Shown here: positions 35,135 to 47,848 of the stretch, one piece after another | How positions within the stretch are numbered: the first letter of the stretch is position 1 | How the letters are laid out: each line of letters starts with the position of its first letter | Translations under genes and position numbers: made by a program | Notes under the pieces: generated by a model | Told to the model about the DNA's origin: nothing | Seen by the model: only the letters and a program-made list of their open reading frames with translations | Databases searched by the model: none | NCBI GenBank assembly: GCA_015847255.1 | Contig: JADLZK010000226.1 | Coordinates: 1 to 64,000 of the forward strand | DNA length: 64,000 nt | Direction of reading: 5' to 3' | Source of the DNA: Hyparrhenia diplandra | Taxonomy: Eukaryota > Streptophyta > Magnoliopsida > Poales > Poaceae

Positions 35135-36259
35135 ATTTGGTTGTCTGGCTCGGAGGCCAGCCGGTAGTCGTCGGGTCTTCCCGGAGTCCCGGCCGGTCCA
35201 AAAGTGTTGGCTTTGCCTTTTGCCTTTGCCCTGCAGGCCGGCCGCGCAAGCCTGCGCTCTGCAGGCTGCAGCCCACCCCGCCTGCCTGCAGAGGCAGCGC
35301 CGGGGCCGGCCGGCCACAGCTGCCGAGCCGCGCACCGAGCACTGAAGGAACCGGAGTGCAGGCAGGCGGACGGCCGGAGGCCGCGTGGGTATCTTCCTGC
35401 AGCCGTGCAGCGTGTAGCCTGCACCGCCCCGCCACCCACCAGACGCGAGCTTTTTATTTCTCGTTTGCTGGGCTCTCTCCTCAGCAGCTCTGTTGCTGCG
35501 CACTAGCACTGTACTAGCTAGAAAGAAGTAGCTCAGCTATGCACCTACTAGGCCGCTAGCTGGGCACTGTTGCACTGTGCCCATGAGGAGCACTGTTCAT
35601 ACCACCGTGCATGTCCGTGCTTGGGCATTGGGCTACCGGCTGGTTATCAGCTGCAGCTTGTCACTCCGGCAATTAAGCAGCTAATATCTTCCAAAATGAA
35701 CGTGGAGCTAAGATTAGCCACGGATTTAAAAACGAGACCCATGAAGCCATGTTGGCAGGCTTGGTTTGAACCGAGCTGAATCGAACCAAAAAAAACTTGA
35801 GGGTTGAATAGCTTATGTGGCATGTTTCGTAAGGGTTAACGTGGAGTCTTTATAACCTGCTTTGGTTGCCGACCACAACACCCGATCACCATAGTGTGGC
35901 GCCTGTCACACTTCTATGGAACCGCGCCACAACCACGGCGAGAAATGAACGGAAAAATCTTGTGATAGCCACCGTTTGTATGTGAACCAAACACTAAGTG
36001 TGGCAGCCGCATGTGTGGTGTGAGTTGGGCAACCAAACAACCCCTTATATTAATTTACAATACTAAAATCTTTATTGTAATAATTACTTAGATGTCATTT
36101 GGTTAGGCTCTTTCAGGCCGTAGCTCCACGCTATATTGATCTTCTTCATATCTAGCCAATCTCCACTCCCCATGGCTTCTCATCTTGCTCCAGTGACACC
36201 CCTACCTCCTCCTCCAACAGACACCAGATGAAAAGTCACTAGACTATCTCTACCATGCC
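35135..36259. other. Spacer, no gene supported
   Basis: 35140-35520 is GC-rich and open in several frames on both strands (Ala/Arg/Pro-rich), with no domain recognised. The rest is AT-rich. Confidence 0.3.
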
Positions 36260-36576
36260 TTAGAGCAGCTCGAGTGTAGTGTCTGTTCGAACCATGGGGG
36301 AGAGAAAAGAGGGTAAAAATTGATTTCATTTGGAGCACCCGAACCATGGCAGAAGATTCTTTTTGGTTCGACCTTCAAACATGGTTCGAACTCGGAAATA
36401 AAATATTCTTCGGCCAGTGACATACAATGCATTGATTGGTGGAGATGAGAGTTAAAGTTGGAGAGAGAAATTCAACAACCGGTGCTCACACTATAGAGGA
36501 CCGAACCATGTCAAAATCGCTTTTTTCCACTTCCATTAGTCAGGTTTGTTCGAACCCAACACTGGAGGTGCCCTTA
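36260..36576. mobile_element. Tourist-like MITE with TTA duplication
   Basis: TTA-GAGCAGCTCGAGTGTAG at the left and CAACACTGGAGGTGCCC-TTA at the right form an imperfect inverted repeat with exact TTA flanks (36260-36262 and 36574-36576). The word GGTTCGAAC or its complement also recurs inside both arms. Confidence 0.7.
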
Positions 36577-39500
36577 ACCATTGGCCTTGCCCAACCGCCT
36601 CCTCCAGTGTCAAGCTGGCCGAGCCACAATTGCCTCACGCCCTCTACCACCACTTTCCCGGTCTTCTCCCTCATCAATCCCTTTAAGCCCACCAAATTTA
36701 GGTAAGCCTCTGATCTCCTCTAACCCTAACTCTAACCTTGCCCAAGATGGGAAGACTACTACATGGCATTCTTAGCGAAAAAACGAGTGAGAGAAGCCTT
36801 GAATCACCCTAGTTAAGTTTAGCTTTACTATTTTCTAGTTATATAGGACAATTTGTGTCAACCCACCAAACCATTGATGCTTTATTAATTGGTACTACGG
36901 TCTACAGACATTATCGCTTCTGAATGGACTTTTCTAGCGTCTCCTCCCTTGACGAAGATGCAGCATGGCATCGATACGTCGTCGTTCTCCACATCAATCG
37001 GAGTGCCCATCTATGTCGTCATGCATCATTGTTGTTCTCCATAAGTCAACGACGAGCCGTCACATGACATCTTAGATTTGTTGACCACCTATGATTTGCA
37101 TGTGCAACAAAAGGGTTGTCATCTATTTAAGCAATCTCGTATGTTTCACTCTGACTTCAGCAACCATTTGGCTCGCGTTAGGATCGTAGAGATATCTTAG
37201 AGTAAATGGCAAAGTGCCAAACATGTATGAGAAAAGACCGTGGTTGTTAGTGTGGAATACGATTAATTTCAAATTTCAATCTATATCCCTAGAATTGGTT
37301 AAGATATAGCGATCATGATATGTAATTCACAAACTAAAGCTACCTTTCATAGTCGCACAAAGTACTTCCTCTCTCTAAATATAAATTGCCGCGCTGAAGT
37401 ACTTCCTTTGTCTAAATATAAGTTGTTTTGATTTTTTTTTTTTATACATAGTTTTGTTATGTAATTAGATAAATGTCTAGATACATAAAAACTAGGAAAA
37501 CAATTATGAATCCGCTAAAAGAGTCAAAACGATCCAAGCTCCACCGGTGAAAACGAAACTGAAAACTGAAAAGGCAGCGCTAACTTTATCTTGATTGGCC
37601 TGGAAAGAAAAGAAGCACCACGGATAGAGACAAGGAAGGAAGCTTTCGCGCCTTAAGTTTGGAGAGATGCGGTGGATGCCTGGATGGTTTCTTTGTTTTC
37701 ACTCGATCGCCGCCGGCGTCTGGAAGAACAAGGTGCATGCGCTCGGCTTTTGTTGCGTGCGCGCATTCAGCGCAGCGCCGGCGCAGGCTTAGCTCCGATC
37801 CGTGGTCGTATGGTCTTCCCTTTCGCGTGTGACTGGGTTATGGCTTTGCTCGGTGCTTTTGTACTTTAGTAGTAGTGCATGCGGCGGCCATCCGGGCCCT
37901 AGATCGTATCTCTCTCTCGCTTCTCATCTCTGAGGAAAGCTAAAGCTTGAGACTGAGCTTTCGGAGCTGGTGGTGGTGGGCTAGCTCGCTCGCTAGGTAC
38001 AGTACATGTCTTGCCTTTTGTGTCCACTCCAACTCCAACCCTGCTATACACCACACTTTGCATTGGTTTCTCTCCTTTTTCTGCCGGTCTCAATTCCTGT
38101 GTGGTGCTATGAGTTACACGAACACGTTTGAGTTTCATCGGAATCCGCGCGCTAACTATATTGTCATCGGCCAAGTACATGGGCACTGCACTCATTTGTA
38201 CGTGCGTGAGAGAAGGTTTACACATCTCGTCTTATAGACGTAACTAGGCCCAATGTTGCAACCATAAACGTTTTTATTCTCTTGATAATCGGTAGAATGA
38301 CTACAAGATGGTTTATTAGGTGAGAAAGGCTTCACGCAAGAATCACTACAAACGTTTCTTGTTTTTAAGACTAGCAATTAGCAAGGAGAAACAACGGTTA
38401 GCTGGTTTTGCATGATTCTGATTCTTACCCTCTTCTCTGTAGCAACCATATTTTTTAAGTTCATTCTTTTTAAGTGAGATATACAAGTTAAAAATAGGTT
38501 CAGTTGTTCTTTTCCCACAAAAAATTTCATTGAAGCATATTTCCATTTATATGTTGTAGTGGAAAACATTTTTAATCATGTCGGCCACGGCAGATGCGTA
38601 AAAGGCCGAACGAAGAGGTACCACTGTTGGGCCGGTTGGGCTGTGTCCACATGATGGAATCCACACGATGAGCCCAGGAGGAAGGTAAAGAGCTAATGCA
38701 TATCCTAGGTGAGATGGCGATTCAGTTCCTCGTCGACCGTCCGCCATCTGCTTGGTGCCCGGCGGCGGCGCCCTCTCCGACTTCCTTCACGCTTCCAAGT
38801 TCCGTCGTCCAGGAATCCACCGATCGATGGCGATGAAGCGATGAGTGAGCGAGTGACCAACCCGGCAAGCAATAACTGAATCCTAATCCTTATTGCTCCA
38901 CGCGTCCACCACGATCAGCTAGTGCACATATTGCTTTAGGTTGGACAGTGATTCTGCTGCAGCGTAGAAGGAATTTGCCACGTCCTCTGTGACAAAGTTG
39001 GTGTTCAATCATCGATTGGTATGTCCGTTCATCATCACTAAATCATGCAATGTTTGACTTCATCCTTTATTTATGTCTATGACCAATTATTTAAGAAAAA
39101 TTCATCTCTAATAATTAGAGCGCTATAATTTATTTGCCATGAAATAGTACAATGTAACACTTTGTAAACTTTAGATCATTCAGGTGGGGCGTTTACAAAA
39201 CACGAAGCAAAAAAGCCCATTTACAGCTCACCAGGCTGGCTGGCGAACGTTTTATGCTGGGCTATCTGAAACCTCCACAGTCCACAGCGCAGCTAAACCC
39301 AGTGGTATCCCCGCATACGTACAGCTTCTTCCTATTGGACCAGGCCGAGTTCCTCCCTTTTCTAACCACAAATCAATCCCCGAACAGTTTAGTTAGCTCA
39401 ATCGTTCTGTTTCGCGCTAGGCCAGGCCAGCCCAGTACCAAACCGAGCTGCTGCCACAGCTACCATTGGAGCACGGTCCACGGCTCCTCCCAATATCTGG

Positions 39501-40092
39501 GACGCGCGATCAGTAAAACGTGGCCAGCTCTGTGAATCAGGAAAACCTGGTCAGGTCATCTGTTCAGGCAGCTTCGTCCCGTGGTCCGGACACTGGATGC
39601 TGCTCTCTTGGTCACGTGGCCAGATCCAAAGCCGCAGAACCGCCGCCGAGCCACCTGTACTTCTGTAGGGGTCCAGTTCAAGTGGACACCGACTCCTACC
39701 GAATTCTGCCGCAGCCTGCAGGCAACTGGTGATCAGCCCGATCACGCGCTACACGGCCATAGCCAGATGAGTCCGCACGTCAAGGTTGTTGCCACGGACG
39801 GATTTCTGCTCGCTTTTTGGGCTTTTTGTGGCCCCTGTTTTCGGGCTCCAGTTCCGTGCCGGAACGGAACTGTGGACCGTGCAGCAGGTGATGAAGATAG
39901 GCATGCCACTCATTGCCCGTGTCATATCCGGAGCACTTGTCTTCCCTATAGAGCCAGCCAATCGCGAGCGTCGCTGCTGCCATGGGAGTTGGGAGGGAGC
40001 ACCCGCACCACCACCACCACCGCACGTGCCCGTTCACAACCCACCGCCACAGTCGCCGCCTGTGCCTTTTCCACCACCAGGTCAGACTCAGT
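36577..40092. other. Long spacer, no gene supported
   Basis: Contains a decayed Stowaway-like stretch at about 37365-37450 (two copies of GAAGTACTTCCT or a close variant followed by CTCTAAATATAA-like words). Several short open frames occur (37672-37869, 39184-39732 and others) without recognisable domains. 39550-40090 is the likely upstream region of the small gene at 40093. Confidence 0.35.
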
Positions 40093-40326
40093 ATGCCGGC
40101 GCGCACGGCGGCACTGCTCCGCCTCGCCGCTACTGCTTCGACGACGCGCGCGTCGTCCTCGGCTTCCGCGGCGCGGCGACGGCTGTGCCCCTCGTCCTCA
40201 GACGGCAGCAACGGCGAGGAGCAACACGCGACAGCTCCGGAGGATGACCTTCTCCCGCCGCCCCACAGGCCGGAGCAGTACTACACCGATGAGTGGAGGC
40301 TGCCTCGCCGTGGAGACCATCGGTGA
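40093..40326 (+). CDS. Candidate small protein with organelle-targeting-like N terminus
   Basis: A 77-codon frame starts ATG at 40093 (MPARTAALLRLAATASTTRA) and stops at 40324-40326. The first 35 residues are rich in Ala, Arg, Ser and Thr and free of acidic residues, like mitochondrial or plastid presequences. The next part is acidic (EEQHATAPEDD) and then Pro/aromatic (LLPPPHRPEQYYTDEWRLPR), which reads like a real mature segment. AATAATAAAG follows within 30 bp and could serve in 3' end formation. I do not recognise the family. It could instead be an exon, since CG/GTGAGC at 40322-40323 would be a usable donor. Confidence 0.4.
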   Translation: MPARTAALLRLAATASTTRASSSASAARRRLCPSSSDGSNGEEQHATAPEDDLLPPPHRPEQYYTDEWRLPRRGDHR

Positions 40327-41072
40327 GCACGGACAACAGATAGTAATAATAAAGCCTTTGTTTTTTCTCTCTCTCCAAACACACAAATGAATACAATAGC
40401 CTTGTTTATTGTTTCTCTTTTCTCGCCGCTGCGATCATCTTCGTTTTCGTGTGCAAGCAAGCAAGAGCATCGTCGAGTCATGCTCATTGTTCAATGGCGG
40501 GGGTCATGGACAGTGCTGGTCATGGAGGAGTACTACGTAAAACGACACATGCGTATGGGGCATGGTCGCATGGGCACAAGCAAATCCAATCACTCACTCT
40601 ATCGTGATGGGGTTGCCAGCTGCCATTTGCCACGCCAGCACAATCAATAAGGTTTGATTATTGTGTCCTGTGGCCCCACCACAACCGTTCAATAACTAGG
40701 GAATTCGACGGTCAGGATCCTTCCACCACACCCCAATCCGACGGCGGAAACGCCATCCGCACGTCCCGGCACGGTCCGTCGGTCGCCCCCAGGCCCACCA
40801 CACTAGAACCATTGAAATTTCCGCCCCAGCCCCAGTCACGCTAACTCATTAATTTAGTACTTCCCTTTCTCAATTAATTAAGAATAAGAAATTAAGAATA
40901 AGAAAGGCACCGCCTCGACCTCGATTGCTCCGCCCCCATCCCCGTCCGTCGTCTCCTCCGCCTCCCTCCTGTCCTCCCTCCCCCTAAAACCCCCCCGGCC
41001 ATTGCCGCGGCAAGCTCCCCCGTACTCGAATGCCACAGAGCCGGACACCACGACGCCCACCACCGTGCTCAC
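40327..41072. other. Intergenic region and promoter of the carbonic anhydrase gene
   Basis: No gene. The last 200 bp before 41073 become pyrimidine- and GC-rich, as in grass 5' leaders. A direct repeat AATTAAGAATAAGAA / ATTAAGAATAAGAAA lies near 40875-40903. Confidence 0.4.
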
Positions 41073-43961
41073 ATGGCTAGCGGCGTCCTCCACCGCTCCG
41101 CCTCCCTATGTCTCCGCCCCGCCGCCGAGCCTGCCACCGACTCCGGCCGGGGACACGGCGCGGTGATGGTGAGCTGCTCTCCCCGCTCGCTTTCCCCATT
41201 TCCTGGGGGTATCTGATTCGCTGGGATTCCTTTCCGTTGATCTCAGGGTTTTTCTGGGGTGCCGCAGATCGGTGATTCCAGGACGCAGCGCGCTGCTGCT
41301 CTGCGGCTCGGAGGATCTAGCCGGTGAGTCGAGTCGATCCCGTCTGTTAATTTCTGCATCCCTTTTTAAGTTTGGATGAGCGATCAGGTTACGCAATCTG
41401 TCTTCATGCTTCCATCGTTTCCGGCGCCACCTCCCTGGATCCTTATCTAAACTGTTATCTGAACTTTTGGGTGGAACTCCAATTGCCTGTTAGCCTGTAC
41501 CTTGGTCGGTTTGCTTGATGTACGTTTCTATGGCTAAGATATAGCCTCCTCAGTGACTGTAGCCAGTAGCTTAGCTTGGTGAATTATGCTGCACTAGAAA
41601 TGAGATCCAAATTCAGAAATTGTATTTCTGTGGTCTGTTTAGCTTAGTTAGAAATGAGATCCAAATTCAGAAATTGTATTTCTGTGGTCTGTTTAGCTTA
41701 ATCAACCATTTGGTTCTGCAGCTTAGATCAACGTTCCACCTGCTTACGATTTGGATTTGAATTTGCAGTAGCATGTAGTACACTGTTGTTGGATGGAAAC
41801 ACTAGTGGTAGATGGATATATTTGTTTTCCCCTTTGTAAATTAACATATTGTAAGTGCTCATTAACTTGGTGCTTGGTACAGTTGGACATGATTTTTTTT
41901 TAATTGTTAATTTACTCATAGATCGTTTCCAATTTAAGCCTATCCTAAAACATCTCTTTCACATAACTATATATTTAATATTATCAGCTAGTCAGTGGTT
42001 TTCTGCTGAGATAGTTGGTGTATGATGAATTATAATAACAACAGTGTGGTGATCTCCTCCAAGCAGAAATGCTAACATGTTTTTTTTTGGGATTTGACAT
42101 CCAATTTACACAAACTTTATGTAGACCATTAATTACCTTTTGTCAAAGTCATATTTGTATAGTGCTGTGATCTCCAGATATTAGATAAACTTACATGGGT
42201 TTTGGCAGTCAGGATTTTCCATTTTCTTGTATCCTGAATAAACTTACTACCAGAAAAAAAAACATCGTTGTGATCGTCCAGAGATCACCCTGGCCTCCAG
42301 TCCACCCAGTTCTTAATATATTTAGGCAGAAAATTATTTAATAAGATTTTCTTCTACAGGAGAGAGTTATTATCTGTCACAATGGCCTCCAGAGATCACA
42401 CCGCCTGACCCGACAACTTCTGGATTTTCAACATGATACAATAGATGAGGTAGGTGCAGAACACGATCCATTCGCGGATTTGAAAGCGAGATTTATGGAC
42501 TTCAAACAGAGAAACTATGTGTAAGTGGATCATAAAGTACAAAGCATATTATTCACCTTAACCTTTCATGGTTGTTTTTTTAGTTGTTGACTTTGCTATA
42601 TCTGGAACTATGGACAGGGATAATTTTTCAAATTACCAAAGTCTTGCTCAGCAGCAAACACCAAAGGTACATGATAATGACTTTGATAGCAAATCATTGT
42701 AATAGTGGCATTACGAGCCTTATGGGATTACTTTTGGTTTTCTGTTCTTGTGAGCAGTTCATGGTGGTTGCGTGTGCTGACTCAGGGTCTGCCCTACTGC
42801 TGTTTTGGGGTTTCAGCCTGGCGAAGCTTTTACAGTTCGTAATGTGGCAAATTTGGTACCACCATACGAGGTATTATAAATTTTGAGGCATCTTTATGTT
42901 GTGATTGAACGCTTAAAACAATGAAATTACTTTGTGGAAGTACTGACAATAAACAAAATGTTGCAATAACAGCATGGGGGTCAGAGACTAGTGCAGCACT
43001 AGAGTTTGCTGTCAATACACTCCAGGTATGAGTTTATCGTGTGTTTCCTTAATAATTAGTCTCTGTTCTCCGTTCTCCTATTTCTCCCTTTTTGCTGAAG
43101 GAACATAAAAGCATTCTTTAGACTGACTCATTTACCTTCATTTGCTTAGGTAGAAAATGTTCTGGTGGTAGGCCACAGTAGGTGTGGGGGCATCCAAGCA
43201 CTAATGAGCATGAAAGATGATTCTACCTCCGGGTAAAAGTTATAGCCGTTTCTTCATTACATGTTCTTTTGATGTCTGTTTAGACTAGTCTCTGAATTTC
43301 TTCTTTTATTTATTTTATTGGCACAGAAGCTTCATTAAAAACTGGGTTTCAATTGGGAAGAGCGCGAGGTTAAGCACAAAAGCTGCAGCTGGAAATATGA
43401 GTTTTGAAGTGCAGTGCAAACATTGTGAAAAGGGTGAGGTGATTCTTGGGTGATATGTTGTCACCAGCCTTATTTTTATGTTAAAAAAAATATTGCCCAA
43501 TGTAGTGCTCAGGATCAGTCAATTCCATGGCTTTTACTAATTCTGATTCATCTCAAGATCTTACTGCTGATCCTATTGTTCTTCCCTGTCCCTAGTTTGT
43601 ACCAATACTAGGATTAGATTTTGGTCCATTTGGATGTCTCATAGTAGTTATACAATTTAAATTTAGGTTATCTTGGTAAATATGTTGGTTTTCTTTTTGT
43701 TGAAGGTTTATGTAGTCATAGTACCATATTACTAAGCACACCACTCACGCTCTCTGATATGTATCGGTTTTTTTATAGGAATCAATAAATAGCTCTCTGT
43801 TGAACTTGTTAACATACCCATGGATAGAGAAGAGGGTGAATGAAGGTACATTGAATCTTCATGGAGGCTACTACAACTTTTTGGATTGCACATTCGAGAA
43901 ATGGACATTATTGTACCGTGAAGGGTTGGAAGGTGGAAGCAAGTATGCTATAAAAGAATAG
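41073..43961 (+). CDS. Beta-type carbonic anhydrase, nine exons, frame-broken
   Basis: Zinc enzyme that interconverts CO2 and bicarbonate. Exons: 41073-41168, 41268-41323, 42360-42520, 42618-42666, 42758-42870, 42973-43025, 43150-43232, 43327-43433, 43779-43961. The N terminus MASGVLHRSASLCLRPAAEP resembles an organelle transit peptide. Conserved blocks: FADLKARFMDFKQRNYV, NFSNYQSLAQQQTPK, FMVVACADS (zinc Cys and the Asp-Ser-Arg site), GFQPGEAFTVRNVANLVPPYE, VENVLVVGHSRCGGI (zinc His and Cys), CKHCEKE and the ending TFEKWTLLYREG. Length is about 300 aa, usual for plant enzymes. Frame breaks near 42403, 42783 (one A missing between CADS and RVCP), 42978 (one G missing) and 43432 (splice phase off by one) all sit in homopolymers. 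It most resembles the plant beta-CA5/CA6 type; I am less sure of that subgroup. Confidence 0.92.
41595..41702 (+). repeat. 54-bp tandem duplication in intron 2 of the carbonic anhydrase gene
   Basis: TAGAAATGAGATCCAAATTC and TTTCTGTGGTCTGTTTAGCT appear twice, 54 bp apart (41595 and 41649). The copies are nearly identical, which fits a recent duplication or an assembly artefact. Confidence 0.9.
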
Positions 43962-44740
43962 GTCCACCTGGTCTTGACCAATGAAGGCCTTGTTTACTTG
44001 GGTAAATTTCACTCTGTCCCCTGCAGTTCAGCATGGTTTTTCTTTTACACTACGTTGTTCATTTCCATTGCACCTTGCTCCATTGTGGTTTTGATGTCCT
44101 GCAGAAGCAAGTCCCTGTATCAAGTAACTGCTGCAAGAAGGCTGTTGGCATCGTCCATTGTCATGCATGGCACAACGCCGCTAGCATCATGTAGCATGTC
44201 AGCTGTGTGTTGTAGTATTGTACACATGGGCAGGTGCATTGGCATTATAGCAGTTATTTGATACAGGAAGCCTCCACTGTAGAAGTACAAAACCACATGG
44301 AGTGAGGTGCAACGCAATGAACAATATGGTAGCAGAGTGAAAGTCTGTGGAACTGCTGGGGGCAAAGTGAGTTTTGTCCAACTATTTGTGTGTTGTTTTT
44401 CGGGTGAAACCATCGAGAAAATACGAATAAGCTGCAGGATCTGTCATAGTGCATGTAATTGTCGCCACATTAGGCGTTACCTTGTTATTGTAACATTTGT
44501 ACCATCTGTTGTATCATTATAACCGTGAGATATAAATATTATAAATATTATACGGCCTCGTCAAATTTGCTTGATGACAGTGTTGTTTTGTTTTTGGCCA
44601 AAACCGTTCGGAAGAGTCGGCAATGTTATTTCTGTGATATTCTACATGTTCCAGCTAAAAAGGTAGAGTAGCACCGTAGCAGACATGCCAGTCCTTCCCT
44701 TTCCGATCAGTCACTCGCTTGTACAGTGCCACAGTCCACA
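43962..44740. other. Region between two convergent genes
   Basis: It holds the likely 3' UTR of the carbonic anhydrase, which may extend to the AT-rich ATAAATATTATAAATATT near 44530-44550, and the 3' flank of the minus-strand bHLH gene. No separate gene recognised. Confidence 0.45.
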
Positions 44741-45527
44741 CTAAACCCTGGCGAGGTGAGCCGAGAAGCGCTGCCTCTTGTAGCACTCGGCGCCGAGCAT
44801 CTCCTCCCGGCTCAGGAGCACGGCCCGGAGCGCCGCCTGCAGCGCCGGGCGTGACGACGTTGACGTGCCCTCGCCGTCGTGGTGCCCGCCAACGACATCC
44901 AGCTCCAGGACGCTCCGCGTCCTGCCGCCGACGGTGGCTATCTCGGCGCGCACGGCCCTCGCGCTGACGGACCGCACGGCGCGGCCCAGCTCGGACATGA
45001 GCCCCGGGCGGTCGGCGCAGCACACCGCCACGCCCTGACGCGCCTGGTGTTGGCGCTGGCGGCCGCCTTCTCCCTCTCCCCGCCGTGGCAGCAGCAGTGC
45101 TGGCCCTCCTCGACGCCGACCTCGTCGCCTTCCCCGGGACGGCCACGGCCGCGCCCGCCGCCGCAGCGTCCGCCTCGCCCGCAGCTCCCGCACGTGACGC
45201 ACTACCTCCCCGAGCAGCGCCGCCTTGTCCATCTGCATATATGATTCGTGCACACGTACGTAACCATGTTCATTCGCTACCAGCATGCGTTGGATTGGCT
45301 GAACTGCCACGGTGAGCTCTGAAGAGTAAGGACGTCGGTCTTACCCGCGACGCCGCAGGGACGAGGGTGCGGAGCGTGGCGAGGTGGGCGTTGATGCGCT
45401 GCCGCCGCTTCCGCTCCGCCTCGCTGTGGCTTCTGCTCGTCCCGCTCCGCGTCGTCGTCGCTGCCGGCGGCGAGCACTCCCCGTCCATCGCCACCTCCGC
45501 TGCCTCGTCGCTCCCGATAGGCACCAT
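44741..45527 (-). CDS. bHLH transcription factor with ACT-like C terminus (TMO5-like/AIG1/bHLH106 clade), two exons
   Basis: Nuclear transcription factor that binds E-box DNA as a dimer. Exon 1 is complement(45345-45527) and exon 2 complement(44741-45232); the intron has GTAAGA and ATGCAG borders. It starts MVPIGSDEAAEVAMDG. The basic region and helix 1 read SRSHSEAERKRRQRINAHLA, with the His-Glu-Arg contacts of canonical E-box binders. Helix 2 begins MDKAALLGEVVRHVREL exactly at exon 2, an intron position typical of this clade. A spacer follows, then VCCADRPGLMSELGRAVRSV and AEIATVGGRTRSVLELDVV, the ACT-like part. Length is about 225 aa, usual for the group. Three one-base losses in G/C runs near 45180, 45134 and 45032 disturb the frame but sum to three. 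It is convergent with the carbonic anhydrase gene. Confidence 0.9.
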
Positions 45528-47792
45528 CGTGTTGCTTGATGAGCCTGAGCTGGTCTGTTCTTTTGAAAGGAAAAGAGGCGGGGAAACAGATGGTGGCTCG
45601 GGTACGAGCGAACACGGCAACAAAGCTCGCTCACACGTCACGCTCTCGTTGTGCTGGACTGCCCATCGATCGATCGATCCGTCGAGCTGTTAAATAAAGG
45701 GAGAGGCCCGCCGCTTGGGTGCCGACACGGCGGCTGCGAGCCGCGGCGCAGGCGCCGGCACACGGCAGCGGCAGCGGCTGTGTTGGCGCATCGGTCTGCG
45801 GCGCGGTCGGGTTGGGAGGAGAAAAGGCGCATGCGGTCTCCGTCGGTTTGACGACTTTTCTTGCTCGGCGAAAGGCGATCGGCCGGCCGGCAGCGGCGAC
45901 TGCAGCGGCTTCACGTCTGTCGCCGAGGTGATCATCAACCACAGTGAGCGTAGGATACCACTCCGAGTTTCGCCGTGATCGATGGCTGCTTCGTCTCACC
46001 GGACCTCTGAATCTGAAAGCGTCGTGGTTTTGCCGGCAGTGAAAAAAGCGTCGGCCGACACGGCGCCGCGCCGCGACAGTTGCTCCTTTTGTTTTAACTG
46101 ATCATGTTAAACCATCTGATACGAATGTCGGTTCTTAGAGCAGACTACTGGTGTACTTACCCTTGCTGCACGATCATCAGTCCTAGGGTATGTAAATGCA
46201 AGTGGCATTTTCTGCGCGATGTATCTTTGTGACTTGCCGACTGTCCATCCGTTCGTGCTACAAGCGGCATTTAACATTTGCCACCGCGTCAAGAATTTCT
46301 CGAGCTAAAGAGGAGAACTTACGGCTACGAGTTCATTTGTTTCGGCTGTCCCATATGAGCTCTGTTCTGGTCCTAGCTTTGGGTGCGTTCTGAGGCCGAA
46401 GTACATTTTCGAAAACGGGCCCCGTCCCAAGAGCACTGCTTGGCGTAAATCTCCCATACAGTGGTCAAAACTCCTCGAGCTTTCGCCGTTGCTTCCCAAG
46501 ATCCAGTAAAATGTCGAGCTTTTTCACCCCCGGCCGGCCGGCAAAACGATGAACAAAAGCGGTGTTCTGGACGACAAGAGATGACCACTCGCTTTCACCG
46601 TGTCCTCCATGGCCCCGACGACGCACTGTAACATCGAGCGTTCCCGCTTTAGGTTTACAGAAAGCAGCGAGCGAGCCCTGCCGTGCCGAGTAACAAAAGC
46701 GAGGTGAAAAGTTGCTAGTCCTACACCACCACGCCGTCGCCGGTGCCGGTGCAATGCAACCACATCATGATGTGTACAGTGTGGCCTCACGTCGTCTCCG
46801 GCGGTCTTGCCGGGGTCCGGTCCCCCCGCTTGGGGGCATCGTCGCGCGCATCTCGAGGGTGACCCGGGCAACCAGCAGGAAGCTGACATCGTGCACGTAC
46901 GTGAGGGGACACGGACGCCTGGCCTTCAATCCCTTTTGCTCCGTCTCGGGCTGGCACGGGCACGCAGTGTAGGTGTAGCCAACAGGGTGTGTGGCGGCAG
47001 CAGTGCTGCAATCCTGCTGCCGTCAATGGCGTGCAGTGCAGGGGTCCTCCGCGGAGGAGGCATCGCGTCATTGCCGACAGGCCGGGGCCGTCGCGAGTAG
47101 TACGGCGTCGTCCGTTGCAGCAGGCCAGGCACCGATCGCGTCCGTCGGTCGTCGGAGAACACAGCCCTCTGGCGACATCGGGTCCGCCAGGACGATCAGC
47201 GAGTCGTCGTCCCACGTCGTTGGGGGTCCGGCCGATTGATCCTCGGACATGAACCCGCTGCTGGTGGTGGGCGGTTTTCAGCACCTTGCAGCACGGCACC
47301 ACGAATGCTGCCGTGACTCCGTGACGATTTACAGAGGACCTCAAAGACCACCAGTTAAAACTCATAGATTTGGAGTATCCTCTATTCCTCCTGTAAAGGG
47401 GAGCTTAAAACATTTTTAAGAGGGTCAATGGACAAATGCCCAGGAAAATGCATCGTGCGATGCTACTGCAAGAATCAAACAGTCAAGCCCCATTGTGAGG
47501 AACCTAACCAACTGATCTAAGATGAGGCCCTAAGCTCTTTCACATCTATTTTAATAAAAAAAAAACTGACATGTTCCTCAGTTCATTTGCTTTAATTCTG
47601 ACGAGCATCCACACCCACCTTATGAACAATTCATGCAATATAATTGACATTCACTAGTCATGCGAACCAATTCTATGGTTCGCTTCATTTTATTCCTTCA
47701 ATAAGCAGAAATACCATGAACCGCACGGTAACACGGAAGAGAACACTGTTGACAACAAACTTGTTACAGTACAATCAGTGAATTCAAGCAGT
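45528..47792. other. Upstream region of the bHLH gene and GC-rich spacer
   Basis: 45528-46000 is the likely promoter and 5' leader of the bHLH gene. 46540-47370 is GC-rich with overlapping frames on both strands (up to about 190 codons) and no domain recognised. No gene is called. Confidence 0.35.
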
Positions 47793-47848
47793 TATAAAAC
47801 TGCAATGACCTGACTCTGTTTATAAAACTGCAATGACCTGACTCTGTT
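47793..47848 (+). repeat. 28-bp tandem duplication
   Basis: TATAAAACTGCAATGACCTG followed by ACTCTGTT is repeated exactly at 47793 and 47821. Confidence 0.9.

Noticed and set aside
35040..35520. GC-rich frames on both strands
   Set aside because: Low-complexity composition, no splice or domain support.
46787..47365. 192-codon minus-strand frame
   Set aside because: Cys/Arg-rich by composition only; no conserved spacing of cysteines and no family recognised.
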